The translations under genes were made by a program, and so were the position numbers. A DNA stretch of 64,000 bases from Motacilla alba alba (taxonomy: Eukaryota > Chordata > Aves > Passeriformes > Motacillidae): NCBI RefSeq assembly GCF_015832195.1, contig NC_052046.1:37538911-37602910 (forward strand), given 5' to 3'. Under the pieces are notes generated by a model. It had not been told where the DNA came from, ran no database searches, and saw only the letters and a program-made list of their open reading frames with translations. Positions 1 to 14,185 of this stretch are shown here, one piece after another; position 1 is the first letter of the stretch; each line of letters opens with the position of its first letter.

Positions 1-959
1 TAACAGACACTTGTAAAAAAGTCAAATTCAACCACAAGTGGCAAAAAAATCTTTTCAATTAGGTATCTCTTTGAACACAGACATACTATATCCATTAGTG
101 ACTGACATATGTTCAGCCTCTGTGGCCTACAAGAAAAAGCACAGAAAGCACTATGCTATTATATTTAATAGGGGAAACTGTTCCATTTTTATTGCATATT
201 TTTGAGCTTCATAAATATAACTTAATCAACATGTATGATGTTGCAAATTAAACAGTAATTAATTAGATAATGCCAAGTTGCTTTTTGGCACTACAGTCAA
301 TAGATGGAATGAATTTTGAGAGGGGAAGGGCAAAAAGTTACTTCAAACAACTTAATTCTAATCTGTCTAATCAGACTGCTCAGGAGACTGATTGGACATC
401 CAAGTGTACACCAGAAAAGCATAAATGAAGTAATTATTACCATTAAAAGACAAGTAATAGATACACTAATTCAATATTTAGGAAAGGAAACCAGACAGAC
501 TTCACATGCACTTATCACCAAAAGACCAAAAAAGCTTCATTCTGAAATAATGAAATAGGAAATCATAGGTGTGGTCATGGTGCTCCTGCATTTAATATTG
601 TGCCTTGAAAGATGACTTTTTTAGCTTCAAAACTACACAAGCTAATTCACAATACTCACCAGAGAAGAACCACAAGTAAAGTTATATCTTACCTAAGTTG
701 TTTCATAAATGTTTCCTATAAACTATAAATAATGCACACAGCTGTAAAAGCCCAAAGAAAATTCTCTGTTGCCCAATATTCAAAACAAATAGATGCCATC
801 CAGAAAAAAAAGAGGTCATTTAAAGTAGATGTGATAGAGGTGACACCCATTTTTAATGTTTTGCTTTTAAAGGTAGCAGCAACATTCCTTAAAGCAGGAC
901 AGAACCCTCTCAGAAAGCTAAAGAATTAAATCCGACCAGGGATCTTGTTTGTCGAAGCA

Positions 960-2627
960 AACAAGAAAAGCATCTACATAGAAAATTGGTGAAAGAAAAG
1001 GTTAGGGAAAATGTGGGCCCTCTCAGGAACAGGAAGATGACCTGGTTATCAGAGATACAGAAAAGTCTGAGGGATACTGAACATCTTTTCTTTCCTCAAT
1101 CTTCACCAGCAAGTGTTCCAGCCACACTGCCCATTTGTATAAAGCAAAGGGACTGGGACAATGAAGAACCACCTACTGTACAAATGCATCAGGTTCAAAA
1201 CCATCTAAGGAACCTGAAGGTGCACAAGTCTCTAAGACCTGGTCAGACACATCCACGGGTTCCTAAGGGAACTGGCAAAGGAAATGGCTAAACCACTATT
1301 CGTAATATTTGAGAATCTGTGGCAGTCTGATGAAGTTCCTCCTAATTGAAGAAGTGGAAACATAAACCTCCATTTTCAAAAAGGGAAATAAATAAAGTAG
1401 GGGAACTACAAGCTTGTCAGTCCCATCTCTGGGCATGAGATCATGAAGCAGATCCTCCAATTACAGTAAGACACAAGGAAAACAGAGAGGTGACAAAAGC
1501 CAGCATGGTTTTACTAAGGGCAAACTGTGCCAGACAAATTTGGCAACCTTCTACAATAGGGTTGAAGTGTTGGTGAATGAGGGAAGAGCTACTGATGTTA
1601 TCTACCCACAATTACACAACCCATTTGATACTGTCCTATACAATATTCTTGTCTCTAAGTTGGAGAAACAAGGATTCCATGGTGGCTGAGGACTTGGCTG
1701 GATGTTCACACTAAAAGAGTTGCAGTCAGTATCTCAACGCCCAAGTGGACACCAAGGACAAGCAGCAAGTTATGTTCATATGGGGTCACTATTGGGACTG
1801 GCCCAGTTTCACTCTGTCACCAACATGGACTATGAGATCAAGGGCACCCTCAGCAAGTTTGCTGACAACACTGAGCTGCATGGCACCATCAATATACGTG
1901 AGGGAAGGGATGCCATCCAGAGGGATCTGGACAGCTTGAAAGGTCTGTGCATCTGTGACGACCTCAGTCGTCTTGAACTCGGTGTTGAAGTTGGTGAAGT
2001 TCAACAAGGCCAAGTGCAAGGTCCTGCACCTAGGTTGGGGCAATCCCAAGGACAAACACAGGGTGTGAAGAGAATGGAGTAAGTACAGCCCGGCTGAAGA
2101 GGATGTGGGGGCTCTGGTGGATGAGAGGCTGGACATGACCCAGCCATGGGCATTCACAGCACAGAAAGCCATGTATGTCCTGGGCTGCATCCAAAGCAGT
2201 GTGGCCAGCAGGGCCAGGGGGATGGATTCTGCAGCACTTCTCCTGTGAGGACGAGCTAAAAAAACTAAGTTTGCTCTGCCTGGAGAAGAGAAGGCTCTGG
2301 AGAGATCTTACAGCACCTTCCAGTACCTAAAAGGAGCCTGAAAAAGAGCTGGAAAGTGACATTTTACAAGGATATGTAGTGATAGGATAAGGAGGAATGG
2401 CTTTAAACTGTAAGAGGGAAGATTTAGATCAGGTGTAAGAAAGAAATGCTTTACTGTGATTATGCTGCGACACCGGGACAGGTTGCCCAGAAAAACTGTG
2501 GATGGCCCATCCCTAGAGAAGTTGAAGGACAGTCTGGATGGGCCTTGGAACAACTTATTATAGGGGCAAATGTCCCTGTCTAAGATCATCCCTGTTAGAT
2601 GATCTTTCATGTTCTCTTCCAAAACAA
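960..2627 (+). mobile_element. CR1 LINE fragment, ORF2 region to 3' end
   Basis: This is an old CR1 copy on the plus strand, broken by many stops and frame changes. Recognisable ORF2 traces appear in order: KVRENVGPL, then VQNHLRNLKVHKSLRP...HPRV (linker before the reverse transcriptase). RT-region pieces follow (around 1500-1680), then KGTLSKFADN (FADD catalytic block, degraded to FADN), REGRDAIQRDLDSL and KAKCKVL. The copy ends at a diverged 'ttagatgatctttcatgttctcttccaa'-like tail near 2625. The endonuclease half is missing, as expected from 5' truncation. It lies antisense to ELAVL2 and is certainly inactive. Confidence 0.85.
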
Positions 2628-5600
2628 ACTGTTTTATGTTTCTAAGAGTTCAGTTATCTGAACTGTTAATTTTGCGTTAAAGTGTAAAATAACTATGTGA
2701 TATACATTAAAAGTAAGCCTTGAAAGGTAGATGAATACAACTTTTAACCTAACAGTAGTTAAATAAGCCCTTTCAAGAGAGGAGTCCCTCATAAACACAC
2801 AGTGAACTTCAATGCTGCCTTTTCAGTACTCCTGCAACAATTCATAGCTCCTGAGAAGAATAGATATTGCATTCTGCCTAACACCATGATTAGACAGCAG
2901 CTGATTAATACAGTAGTTTTATTTCATGAGTGATTAAAGCATCTTGGTATTCTACTAGGTCTTCTCTGAAGTTTTCTGGGGCACACATTTTAACAGGTTT
3001 GACCCTAGATATTCCCGGACTATATAAATCCTGGTCCTGATGTTTCCTGCTGTCTAGATATCTACTAAACCTGTGTTCTCAATTTCCCTCTTAAATAGCT
3101 GCTGCTGCAAGATAATTTTTCTGCATGCATATCTGAGAAGCTTGTTTTCCCTGACAGAATCTAGAGCCAGTGCTGTAGAACTTCTTCACTTGAGCATGCA
3201 GCTGGTACCTTTTTCCCTCAACACTGCTCCACTAGTATACAATGGTCTTTTTTTTTTGTTTGTTTCAGCACTAGAAGAGCTTCCATTGCTGCATTTCTTC
3301 CCACAGTCAACCACTTGCATAATTTCAACACATACTTTCTACTCGCATGAACCAGAACAGCCTTTTTGACAGTGCAGCACAATTCTTTTGGAAGTCTGGG
3401 ACACCCACCACATGAGGGAGTCCTTGGCTGCTGTTTCCCATCAGAGCTGCGGAATGCCCATTGAGAGGGCTAAGCAAGCTAACTTTTGGAAGCAATTGTT
3501 GATCACATTACCAGAGTACCCAGACAATCCTGCATCTTGACTGGAATTCTTAAACATTCCTCTAATGTCTGAAGATCAAACAAAACAAATAATTAACATT
3601 ATCAGGTAATAATTTTTTCCACCAAAAAAAAAAAAGAATCATGACAAATTCTACAATCAGTGGAGCTCTCAAAACCTCTTCAGAATGTACTGATCAAATA
3701 AGACTAAATGAGTTCTATGAAATGTACTGGTTCATTTTAAGTAGTAAGAAGAGCTGCTGTTTCTAAGTTCTCATTGTCAGGCAAAAGTATGTAAGAAAAA
3801 CAGCCCCACTAACTGAATTCTATTAATGCTAAATTTTGGAAGAGAAAACCCAAAACTGTCATAAATGACTATCCCAATAGGCATATAAAACCAAAAGAAA
3901 AAAACAACAGAAGACCCCAAAATGTTTACAACCTCATTAATAATACATTCTAAAATTAATACTCACCACTAAGACATAAAACAATTTTCCAGGTCAAATA
4001 TAAAAACTAAGCACAGACTAATTATACTCTGGAAAATTAGACGTCTGAATAGCAAATAACACATTCATACATTTCCACAGGACAACCAAAAATTATTGAT
4101 CAGCATACATTTAAAAAATCAGATTTCTCTACAATAGTCACCATACCATCATTTCAGACATATAAGGCTATTTCAATTTCTGCAAAAAAGATCTTATTGC
4201 AAGACTAAGTTATAGGAATATAACCAGCAAAAATTTCAATAGCACGGAAGAAATCAAAGGTAAAAAAATCTGTCCTGAAAAAAAACCCAAATGGGACATA
4301 CTATTTGCATCAATATCACAGTGAAGAACAAAACTCTGAGGTTAATAAAGTCTAGGAACTAAAATTCATTGTCTACAATGAATTTCTACAGAAACGGAAT
4401 TCATAGGAATTCCAGAAGGATATTCCATTGAGGATATTATTTCTTTTTATAATTTGACTTCAGCTACATACACTAACTTCAGTGCTTAACTCCTCCAAAA
4501 ACTGTCATCCTGACCTTAATTGAAAGAGATTAGTCCATTTTCTAGTGAACAGTAGTGTATATTCTGCTTCCAGCCTGTAAGTGGTCATTTTACAAGCACT
4601 GTTTGCAATAAACTACACTGCGTTTAAAGCCATAAACTTCTGTCTCAGTGTATGAAATTAATTGGCAAAGATCCACTAAACTAGTGCAAGAAAAAGCCAG
4701 CTTCATATTTTTGTAATCAGGACTGAGTCAAGTACACAGAAACCTGGCATTAGGTTTTATTCTGCCTTTCATCACCCCAAAGCTTGTATGCACTGGTGGA
4801 AGAACGCTGTTAAAAAAACATCCACGACAACATATGAAAACCATATATGGAAGCTGTCATTAGAATTCATCTCATGGACTCAGATAATTTTTGTAGGTCT
4901 CCTGAAATTTCAGAGTGAAGATATGTTCCATGACCACTACACAAAAGTGGCACTACAGAAAACCCACAGGATATGTAAAGATCAACCTAAAAGCTGCAAG
5001 TAGTGTTGTCCTGAAAGCAAGTCAGCGTGGCCAAAGAAAAGATAATACTACTAGACTTCAGCCCAACTTCAGAAGCATGAAAAGTTTAACAGAGTTTTAG
5101 ATATAGGAGTACGAAACATTCAATCCCGTTGTCTGTGTGGATTTGCAATTTAAGACATCAGAATGCTCTACAATGTGCTAGAGGGATCCTGCAAGAGAGA
5201 CAACCCCACAGAGGCCTTGTGAGCCAAGACAAGGTATCATTCAATTGGTACCAGCTCTTTTACAAAAAAGTTGCCTCATCTTTGTAAGTCACTACAGTCA
5301 TCTGTGATTAATGCCATGGAGACTACCACAGTATTATCCTGACACTGAATAAGGCTAGGAGCACACATTGAGACACACAACTCAAGTGTAGCACTGTATC
5401 TGAAACTCCCTACATGACTGTGGTCTAACAAGAAGGGCTAAATGCATAAGTAGAGGACATCATCAACCTTTTTATTTACTCAATGTAAATTAATCTTCAA
5501 ATTTCAAACTATATTTTACTTTGCATTAAGGCCTGAATTGCATTTTGAAAGCAGCTTATCAAAATAAGGGACCCTGCATAAGTCATTGAACAATCCCTAA

Positions 5601-6720
5601 TTTAATTGCAGTTTGCTTATAGTTACAGCAGATGGATTCTATTTACTGAACACACAACTCATATCACTGAGCAGGTGAGGCTGGGAAGCTTGTAAGAAAA
5701 CACCTGTAAACTATGATCACTACTAGATTTCAGTAGTTGATACTTCAATGCCTTTCTCCCAAACCATTTCTCAGTTATTGCTCTAAATCTGGAATAATGA
5801 AAGTTGAAGAATGAATGAAAATGATCAAACACTGATCAAAGTATCTGACACACAGTAAGTAGTAGATGCTGTCTAATCTCAGACAAGTTCAACTCTATTA
5901 ATTTGGTGCCATCCTTCTGCATTATAGCTTATGGTTTTTCACATGTGAGGAACATCATCATCTGGTGCTTCATCAACATAAGCCTGTTGTTGCTGGGTAC
6001 AAAAGTGATGGTGCAGCTCTGATTCTTCTGGTTCTTCCCTGAAGCACAAGGAGAAAGTTCATGGGTGGGGGGTGTGTGTGTACCACAGATGCATGAACCT
6101 GATAAAAGATGTCCAGCAAGCCAGCAAGCCAGAAGAGACATCACCTGAAGGTTATTAACAGAGATCCATCATGTCCAAATAGAAATTCTCAACAGCAGAA
6201 AGTGTGGTTGAAAGCAGGAACTGCATGGAAAGGTGCATGCTGCTGCACAGGCAAAAAAACCAGCAAATCCTTATGGACACTACAGGAGGAGGAACACTGA
6301 GAATCATGCCCATTACTGCCTTGGGTTCAAACATAACAACTGACAGCCAAAACCTACTTGAAATAATGAAGACTGAAGACACCCAGACCTTCTTACAAAC
6401 TAGCTTGTCATATTACAAGAAGATCCTTACCACTCCAAGGTGAAAGAATACCATGAAATTTGCCAAACCAAATACTTTTCTGAAAGCTAGCTATACCCTT
6501 TAATTTTTACCACTATTAGCAGTAACATGTTCGAGGCATCTCAGTTTTGTCTTTTGCAGTCAATTTACTCCTTATCAGGAATACAGCCAGAAGCACTAAA
6601 TAGTCTGTCTTATTGTATCCACCTAGTCATCTTAAATAAGCAAGTAGATGTAAAGCACTTTGTTCTACTCCTGGAGTGTTTCAAAACCTGTGGTAACATG
6701 AATATGGCATGACACTTTGT

Positions 6721-7271
6721 TGTGGTTTAAACCCAGCTGGCAACTAAGAAAACACAGCCGCAACTAAAACCTCTCTCCCCACATCCTGGTCAAAAAGGAG
6801 AGAAGAAGTTTAAAAAAAGCTCACCAGTGAAGACCAGTTTAATAACTGAAACAATGTAACATGCTATATTACTAATAAAAGGAAGTAAGAAAGGAGAGAA
6901 ACCCCAAGAAAAACAAGTGATAGACAAAAAAACTGGTCATCATCATCCACTAGCTTATACTAAATCCTATCCTTGAACTGTGAGAGCCCCCTACTTCAGG
7001 TAACTCCCTCAGTTTATAATTTGGGCATGAGGTTTCCATGGCATGTAATATAAATCGTTGGCCAGTTCAGGTCCCTGAAATATCTATGCTCCCACACCTA
7101 CTTGCTGGCAGAGCAGGAAACACTGAACAGTCCTTAATTCAGAGTAAACACTGCTCAGCAACAGCCAAACCATCAGTGCGTTACCAACATTATTTTCATA
7201 CTGATTCCAAAGCACAGCTCTCTACGTACTGCTGAGAATTAAGGAATTCTCTCCCAGCCAAAACCAGGACA
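6721..7271 (+). mobile_element. Solo LTR of an avian endogenous retrovirus
   Basis: The sequence begins TGTGGTTTAAACCCAGCTGG and ends AAACCAGGACA, with the terminal TG...CA of retroviral LTRs. Internal blocks match a common bird LTR family as I remember it: 'aaacacagccgcaactaaa', 'aagaccagtttaataactga', 'agtttataatttgggcatgag', 'agtaaacactgctcagcaac' and the terminal 'attctctcccagccaaaacc'. No gag, pol or env sequence is adjacent, so it is a solo LTR left by recombination. I see no matching target-site duplication: flanks are ...ctttgt and cacctg.... It lies antisense to the host gene. Confidence 0.8.
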
Positions 7272-8534
7272 CACCTGAACTTAAATTCTTTCCCCAAACT
7301 TCACAAAACCACATATTACTTTGAAACAGTTGTTTTGTTTTGGATTTTTGTCCAGGTTTTTACCTGCTACTTAATCTCACAGTTTTGAACGATATCCTGA
7401 AATGTGCCATGATCCTAAGTTTGAAAAATATTTCCCTGCTCTAGCAAACTTTTTTTAAAGGTTAATTTCCAATGTTACTTTCAATCACATGCTTGGTTTT
7501 TGGGTTTTTTTCCTGGTCTTTACTGATGAAAGAAAAAGTATAGAAAAATGAGAAATTGTCCTCAAAACAATTTCTTTCTCTAGGTAGGTCTTAAATGTCA
7601 ACTCAAAAAATATGTGCTTGAAAGTACATCCAAGGGGAACATATTTTTTTTCAGTTTTAACACCTGTAATTAACAAACAACTGCTAATGTACAATACTAA
7701 GTAGCTGGAAAAAGCCATTTCTTTTTGCAGTTGCCAAATGAACATAGGAAAAAAATACTCTGAGAAAAGCTGAAGTTTTCGTAATTTGAAACTGAACTAT
7801 GTCTCCACAGCAATTAATTCTTACACGAACACAGCAAATTTCTTCCACAAGTAAGCCTGGCTTTTTTAGTTTAGAAGGTGGTGGGGAAGAGTGGGGAACC
7901 GAAATAATCAATGGTTCATACTATAGATGCAAGACTTCATAACCATTGTGGAGCTCCAAGTGCATTTCAAAAAGGGCTTTGGTTTAATATGCACAAAGCC
8001 ACAGCTACCACAGAGACTAAGAAAAATCCTTATGTACAATAGAACCAGAAACTCAGAAGACAGGAAAGAATTCACATTACAAATCCCCTTCTGTTTTAGT
8101 AAATTCTGCTAAATGCCTGAAATAAGCAAAGGCAAAAACAAAGTAACTGCATCAACTGGTCAATAGCACAGAAATTTTGAAGATACTATAGCTGTGTCCT
8201 TGATAACTGTGGGAATTAGTAGATTTAAAAAAAAAAATTAAAGGAATCCTAAAATGAAATACAATATCTGAGCCCTCTCAGTTATTTTCTCTTTACTGTG
8301 GATTAAAGTATTAGGTCACTAAAACCACAGGCTTGCATAGTTTTCTTCTGTGGCATTCTACAGCTTTCTATTTCCACTCTGACTTGACATACTCCAGGAA
8401 AAAAAATTCCATAGAGAATAGTAGAATAAGCCCTCTTCTGCAGTTGTTCACAGAAAACCACAACAGCAGTCTGGCAAATTTTCACAGCAAGAGCTGCCAG
8501 TTGAAGTACCATGATAAAAGCATATCAAATGTAG

Positions 8535-8555
8535 ATATATATATATATATATATA
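8535..8555. repeat. (TA)n microsatellite
   Basis: About ten TA units follow 'gtaga'. An ordinary intronic dinucleotide repeat. Confidence 0.9.
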
Positions 8556-9804
8556 CTTTATAGAAAATAAACACATGCAGCTAGAAAGTTCCGTGCTTGT
8601 ATTTTAAGGTCTTGCTTCTGTAACACTAGATGCTTCAATACATAATGGACCAGCCATGAACCTGTTGGAACCATCTGCAGCTTGAAGTATTATTACTTAC
8701 CACTCAGCTTGTGCAGGCTGAGAGGAAGTACCTACTTTCTGTAGGGATATCCAGGTCCCTATAATCCACATGACATCCTTGGAGCGAAAGAGCTTCAAGG
8801 TGTGCAGTAAGATGGAAGTGTGTTACTAACATCACTACCCAAACTGAGGCAGACATCACTGAAATATACCTTCATTATTATAAATACTCTGCTCTAATCT
8901 CACAGCACAGTCACCCTGAAAAGCAGTTACACTGTAGGAACTTCAGGTTATGAGAGGTCTCACTCAAACACTAGCTTCCATTAGAATCAACATTTATTCA
9001 AACAGCTGGCCCAGGATCACTAAGATGTAACAGCAACATATACCTACATACACATGTGAAAGTGAAAGAGTAAACAGTGTAAGATACACCAGGCTGGCAG
9101 CCTGGGACTCCCAGTATGGAAGCAAAGAGCTTTACCTTAACAAAAAACACACAAGATAGTCCACATCACTACAGGACCAATGCCATTTTGCAAACCTCAA
9201 TGCTTTCACAGGCTTCTTGTAAATTATGGCAACCACTGACAAAAGTGATGGCAATCTGCTTGCAGAAAAGTGCAAGATAATGTATATTGCAATTATCTCC
9301 ATCAAAAAGCACAGTGTTTGCTGAAAAGCAGAATGATTTAGTGATCAGAAGGGTCTCTGATTATATTTAGTTAAGTTTTTAAAACATCAAGTTCTTGCTT
9401 ATGCTATATATCGAGATCAACACATTAATTCAGGTTAATATATGATAATTAATCATTTAAAAAACAGCTTGCTTCCAGAAGTTGGTGCTATGAGTGATGC
9501 CCTGGCAGGTTTAGTCAGACAGGTCTTTTCTACCTCTTTTACTTGTAAAAACAAAGCCTATGAACTTCTGAAAGGTCAAAACAGTATTACGCCTGCGTAA
9601 CAGTGAAAGTTATATGAAAGTACGAAGACATTAAGTGCTATCTTCAGTAACACAAGGTGAAACAATTTCCTTCATCCTCACCTGTTTACATGACATTTCC
9701 AGGAGACACGTGAAGTGCAATAAATTATGCCATTTACTATGAAAAAGTACAGTGAATGCTGCTAAATACTTTTAAGTAATATTGAATAGCAATCAGAAGT
9801 ACAA

Positions 9805-9990
9805 AACACCACAGAATTGCCTAGGATGGAAGAAACCTTAGACGATTTTGTTACAACCCCTCAGCAGATTTAAGATGTAAGCTGTGCTCTGAACCCAGAC
9901 ATAAGGCTTGTTTGAATCGTAACTCTTCCAGGATTATCCCTGCAGGATGATACTTCAAGCACCCAAGCTAGCTAAGTAAGCCAGCTCTGC
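9805..9990 (-). mobile_element. CR1 3' end fragment
   Basis: The start reads 'cacagaattgcctaggatggaagaaacctta', the reverse of the CR1 tail, followed by 'acccctcagcagatttaaga'. It is a short, heavily diverged 3' remnant in the same orientation as ELAVL2. Confidence 0.6.
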
Positions 9991-10744
9991 TGCTGCACTT
10001 TTCTCCCACAAGCACACAAAGCTCAAAATCACTTTATTAACTTTGGGCTATAACTCACCAAGTCCTTAGGCCACATCAGAAACTGCATTTTAACATCTAC
10101 AGATCTCAAAACATAAACTTGAAAATTAAAAAGGTGATTTTAAAATCAACTCTCCCTCTACCCAGAAGATCTATGCTTCAAGGTCTTGAGCAGGATGCTC
10201 CAGAGAGCACTTAATCACGATAGATAAACACACATGAATTAACATAAACAGAAATTTGCTTCCAATCCCATTTGGCTTCTATTCTTAATTTCACATTTTA
10301 GTTAAGTTTTGCACAACACATTCTACTGCCAAGACAGTGTTTTCCAGGCAGTACCTTTTGTCCACAACCCTGTCTTAATCAGAAATTGTCAGGCTGACAA
10401 AAACTCACTCATCTCAGCACACCACCTAGCAGCAGCTAGCCAGTAGCCACGCGTATCACAGACTCAGAACACCACAAAAGAGCAGGCAGCTTCTGCAGCC
10501 AAATGCACAAAACCCTGCAAAAACATCTCATGCATTAGTGATACAGGACTGCAAACATCAAACACACTGGGAATAAAGGCTAACAAGGAAAAAGAGCTGA
10601 GGAGTTTAACAAAGATAGGAAGCCTCTCTAGAAACAATGTTGTTGTGCTCTGTTCATTCATGTGATCCTCCCTGTATCAGGCACTTGTACTATATGGGCA
10701 AGTACCTGAAATTCCAGCTACTCATTGCCCTACTAGGCTCAATA

Positions 10745-10761
10745 TTTTTTTTTTTTTTTTT
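10745..10761. repeat. Poly-T tract (17)
   Basis: An uninterrupted run of 17 T in the intron; on the ELAVL2 transcript it is poly-A. Confidence 0.85.
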
Positions 10762-12083
10762 GTCATGGGAATGCTTATAACTTTCTACACGGTAAATAAA
10801 GTAACTTTGAACACTAAGCCCCTCCACAGATATGTCACACCATCTCCTCCTGCTTCCTCAGGGACATTAAAAAAAACCCCTACTTTGTAGGTAGGACCCA
10901 CCTACTTTGCTTCCTACCTCATCTTCAAAGCAGTAGTAAGCCTCAAATTCAGTGCCTCACATGAAAGCACAATCATACTTTTTTCCCCATCTTTCTGTAA
11001 GGTTAGCTGAGACGCCCTAAAATTAGACTTCCATTAAGGGAAGTGAAAGATTTAGAGCTGGAGAGAAAGCTAAGACTGCTCAGAGCAACAGTGACAAAAG
11101 ACTTGAAAGAAACTGGCAGCCCAGGTTCAACTGAGATCACTTTCAAAGTCAGGAGTTTTAGATATGCAGTAGCACTGACAAGGCATAAGGTTTCCCATAG
11201 CTCTGCCCTTGCCAGACACTCACATTTACAATGTTATGATTAAAGGAGCGAACACTACAGAGCTTAACAAGTTTCACATGTTCTAGATTCAAGCCAGTCA
11301 GTTAACACATTTTGTATTGCTTCCACTGAGGACACAAATAGGTTTCCCTTGATTACCAAAAGACTGCTTTACAAGTCACAGCAAGTGTAAGAGCCATCTC
11401 TAAGAGGTCAATGTTTCAGCCATGCTGTGCTGAAACAGTCACTTGCCCCTCAGAAAAGAAAATCCTTTTCCAAGTCATGGCCTCAGCTGTTTCAGCTGAC
11501 TATAATTCAGCATTGTGACAAGCGTTTCCTCTGACCCTGCACTAGAGGAGACTGAGTGCTCCATAACCAAGGATCTGGCAGAGCAGAGTCCTTCCCAACA
11601 CTGCACTGTGTGCATATACATGGCCCATACTGAATTGTGACCAGTGTTACCACCGTGAACACAAGGTCGATCTGAGAACATCATGTCCAGCTCTATATAC
11701 TTCTTTATTTCTACGACCAACTCAGAATCCTTTGCATTTATTACCATGGTACTTCAATGAAGACCAAAAAACACACAAAAGAACTAAAACTCTCTGTACA
11801 AACTTTAATTGCAAACATATTGACACAGCTGCTTCCAACAATTTTACGGACGTGTTCAACTTTCAGGCAGTTTTTCTAGAACTACAGTTCTAGACATCTC
11901 CATCATGTGCCTTCACTTTGTGCAACACAGGAATGAGAGAATACTTCAAAGTATCTGAGAAACTAGTATCTTCAAGAGGACAAGATGAATCTACAAAATT
12001 AAGCAAGATATCCTGTTAGCTTTAGTCTTACAAAAATGGGTATAAGAGACAGAAATGTGATCCTTCCTCTACATGAGTATCCT

Positions 12084-12115
12084 CACAGTACTGTAGACTA
12101 GACTACAGTACTGTG
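12084..12115. repeat. Perfect 13-bp inverted repeat with 6-base loop
   Basis: The arms CACAGTACTGTAG and CTACAGTACTGTG are exact reverse complements around ACTAGA. Each arm also holds the self-complementary core CAGTACTG. No coding or transposon context. Confidence 0.8.
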
Positions 12116-14074
12116 GATTGTATTCTAGACTGCAAAAGCCTAGACTGCCTATGAAATTTTTAAAGGAGTCACAAACATGACTTGAAGAATTTTACTCTCT
12201 GAGACTACAATGTTGACCATAAAGAAACACCACCCCAATGTGACAGATCATTGCCAGCCACAAGACAAACAGGAGCACAGATTGTTTTGAAAAAGGTATG
12301 TAAGAGGATCAGACTTTCAACCAACATGTAAGCTCTACAGTGGCAGCTGAATCAAGTGTTTAAAAATTGCCATGTAGCAGTGATCAGCAGGATGTCCTAA
12401 AGTGTACTCACTCTTTATCCTCAAGCAGAGATGAAGGATTTGATGAAGTCTTCAAGTGCAGAGCACCTGTCTCCTTGTACTAAAGGTAGAAGTTTCACAG
12501 CTCATACACAAGCCTATGAATGTGAAATACAGTCCCAGGGTAGGTCTCTAAGCATATCCTGCCTCACTTTCTAGACAGAACAAGCATTTGCTAAACTGCA
12601 AATGAAAACCAAATATAAGCATTAGTGGTAGTGCACACATAGTTAAAGAGACAAGAAATCCAGCCCTATCCAAAAGGTTCTCTTTTAAAGAAAAAAAAAC
12701 TTGTCAATTTTATGAGCATATGATTATTTTAATAAGAGAACAGTACGGGAGCTTTGAAGCCAAGAAGACAAATAATTTCCCAAATTTAAGACATCTGAAT
12801 TAGCTGCTTTCTGAATTTAAGGAGTCTATATTCCATGAGTTTCAGTTTAGCTAACAATGCCACAAGCACAATGAAAACTGGGAGATTATTCCATAATGTG
12901 AAAATTAAGCATTAATCTTCCACATGTACAATTGAAATTGTACTGAAGACAGTGGGAATTAAAAGAATGCAGTCTTTTTTTTTTAAGGCGACTACAGTCA
13001 CATTTTTACCTATATTTAAGTTTCAGAAAAGTAGGTCTAGAAAATGTTTATCATACTATGGTATTACTTTAAGTGCTAGCTATAACTTTTTCTTGTATTT
13101 TTTCAAAAGCTGCTAAATCTACCTATCTTGTGCAAGCAGAAAGCATGGGCTCTTTAAAGTGCTTGACCAGGGGCAGCTCCAGCAAAAATTTCAACCCATT
13201 TTATCCTTTTCCCTAACATTTTGAATATTTTTAGCTTATTTTTGGAACCATACATGCTTAACATTAGATTACCTAAAGGGTTATCATTGTATGATAAATG
13301 TTACTTCTCTTGCCTTTAAATGTGTAGAAGCACTTAAACTAAACCAAACAGCTATCTCAAGTGGCTGACTGGAATTCAGTTATGTTGCTCTGTTGAGACC
13401 AGGGTCTCTCACCTATTGTACAAGCACAATTAACTTACACGGTAGTTTTGCAATTTGTATTGACACATATCTGCATCAGTCAAAAGCACATAAGAGTTAA
13501 CACAGACTCTAAAATGTCTAGGCACAATGACTCATTCCTGACAGATTCTCTGGTTAGCAAGTGAAGATAAAGCGACGTTCGTGACCCACTTATCAGATGC
13601 TGCTGTCAGTGGGATTTTCACATGAACAGAGACTGCTGTTCAGCACCCTTTAGAATCTTCAATACTACCAACATTTAATTTATTTACCTTCAGTAAAACA
13701 ACAGAACAGCAATCTGCTATTTTAATTTTTACTGATTGCACTTTAAATGGTGTTCTGCCAATACAGAAAGCAGACTTCACTTGAGCTACTAATGCCGCCC
13801 CAACAGAACGTTCTGCCCATGAATTGCATGCTTGGAGATGACCATCAGAAACCTTCATACATGTGCTTTCTACCTTATTCACAAGTAAATCCCTAGCTAA
13901 AAATCAATAAAAGAATCAGCACTTGGACTTCAAACTGCTCACGTGAAATTAGTAAATGAAGTCCAGGTTGCCTCCTCCCCTCAAACAGCTTTTCCAGAGG
14001 AAAAAAACAAGGAAGGCCTTTAAGTTCAACTTTTCTAAATCCTAAAGTGTGCAGACATCTTCAAGGAAATAGAG

Positions 14075-14185
14075 CACTTTCACCTCTAGTAGGAGGTGTG
14101 CCTGCCCATGGCAGGGAGGTTGGAATGAGGTGCTTATTAAGGTGCCATCCAACTGAAACCATTCTGCTATTCTGCGATAATGCAA
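14075..14185 (+). mobile_element. CR1 3' tail fragment
   Basis: 'ctagtaggaggtgtgcctgcccatggcaggg' followed by 'ggtgccatccaactgaaacc' and 'attctgctattctgcga' is the typical CR1 3' end. About 110 bases on the plus strand. Confidence 0.75.
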
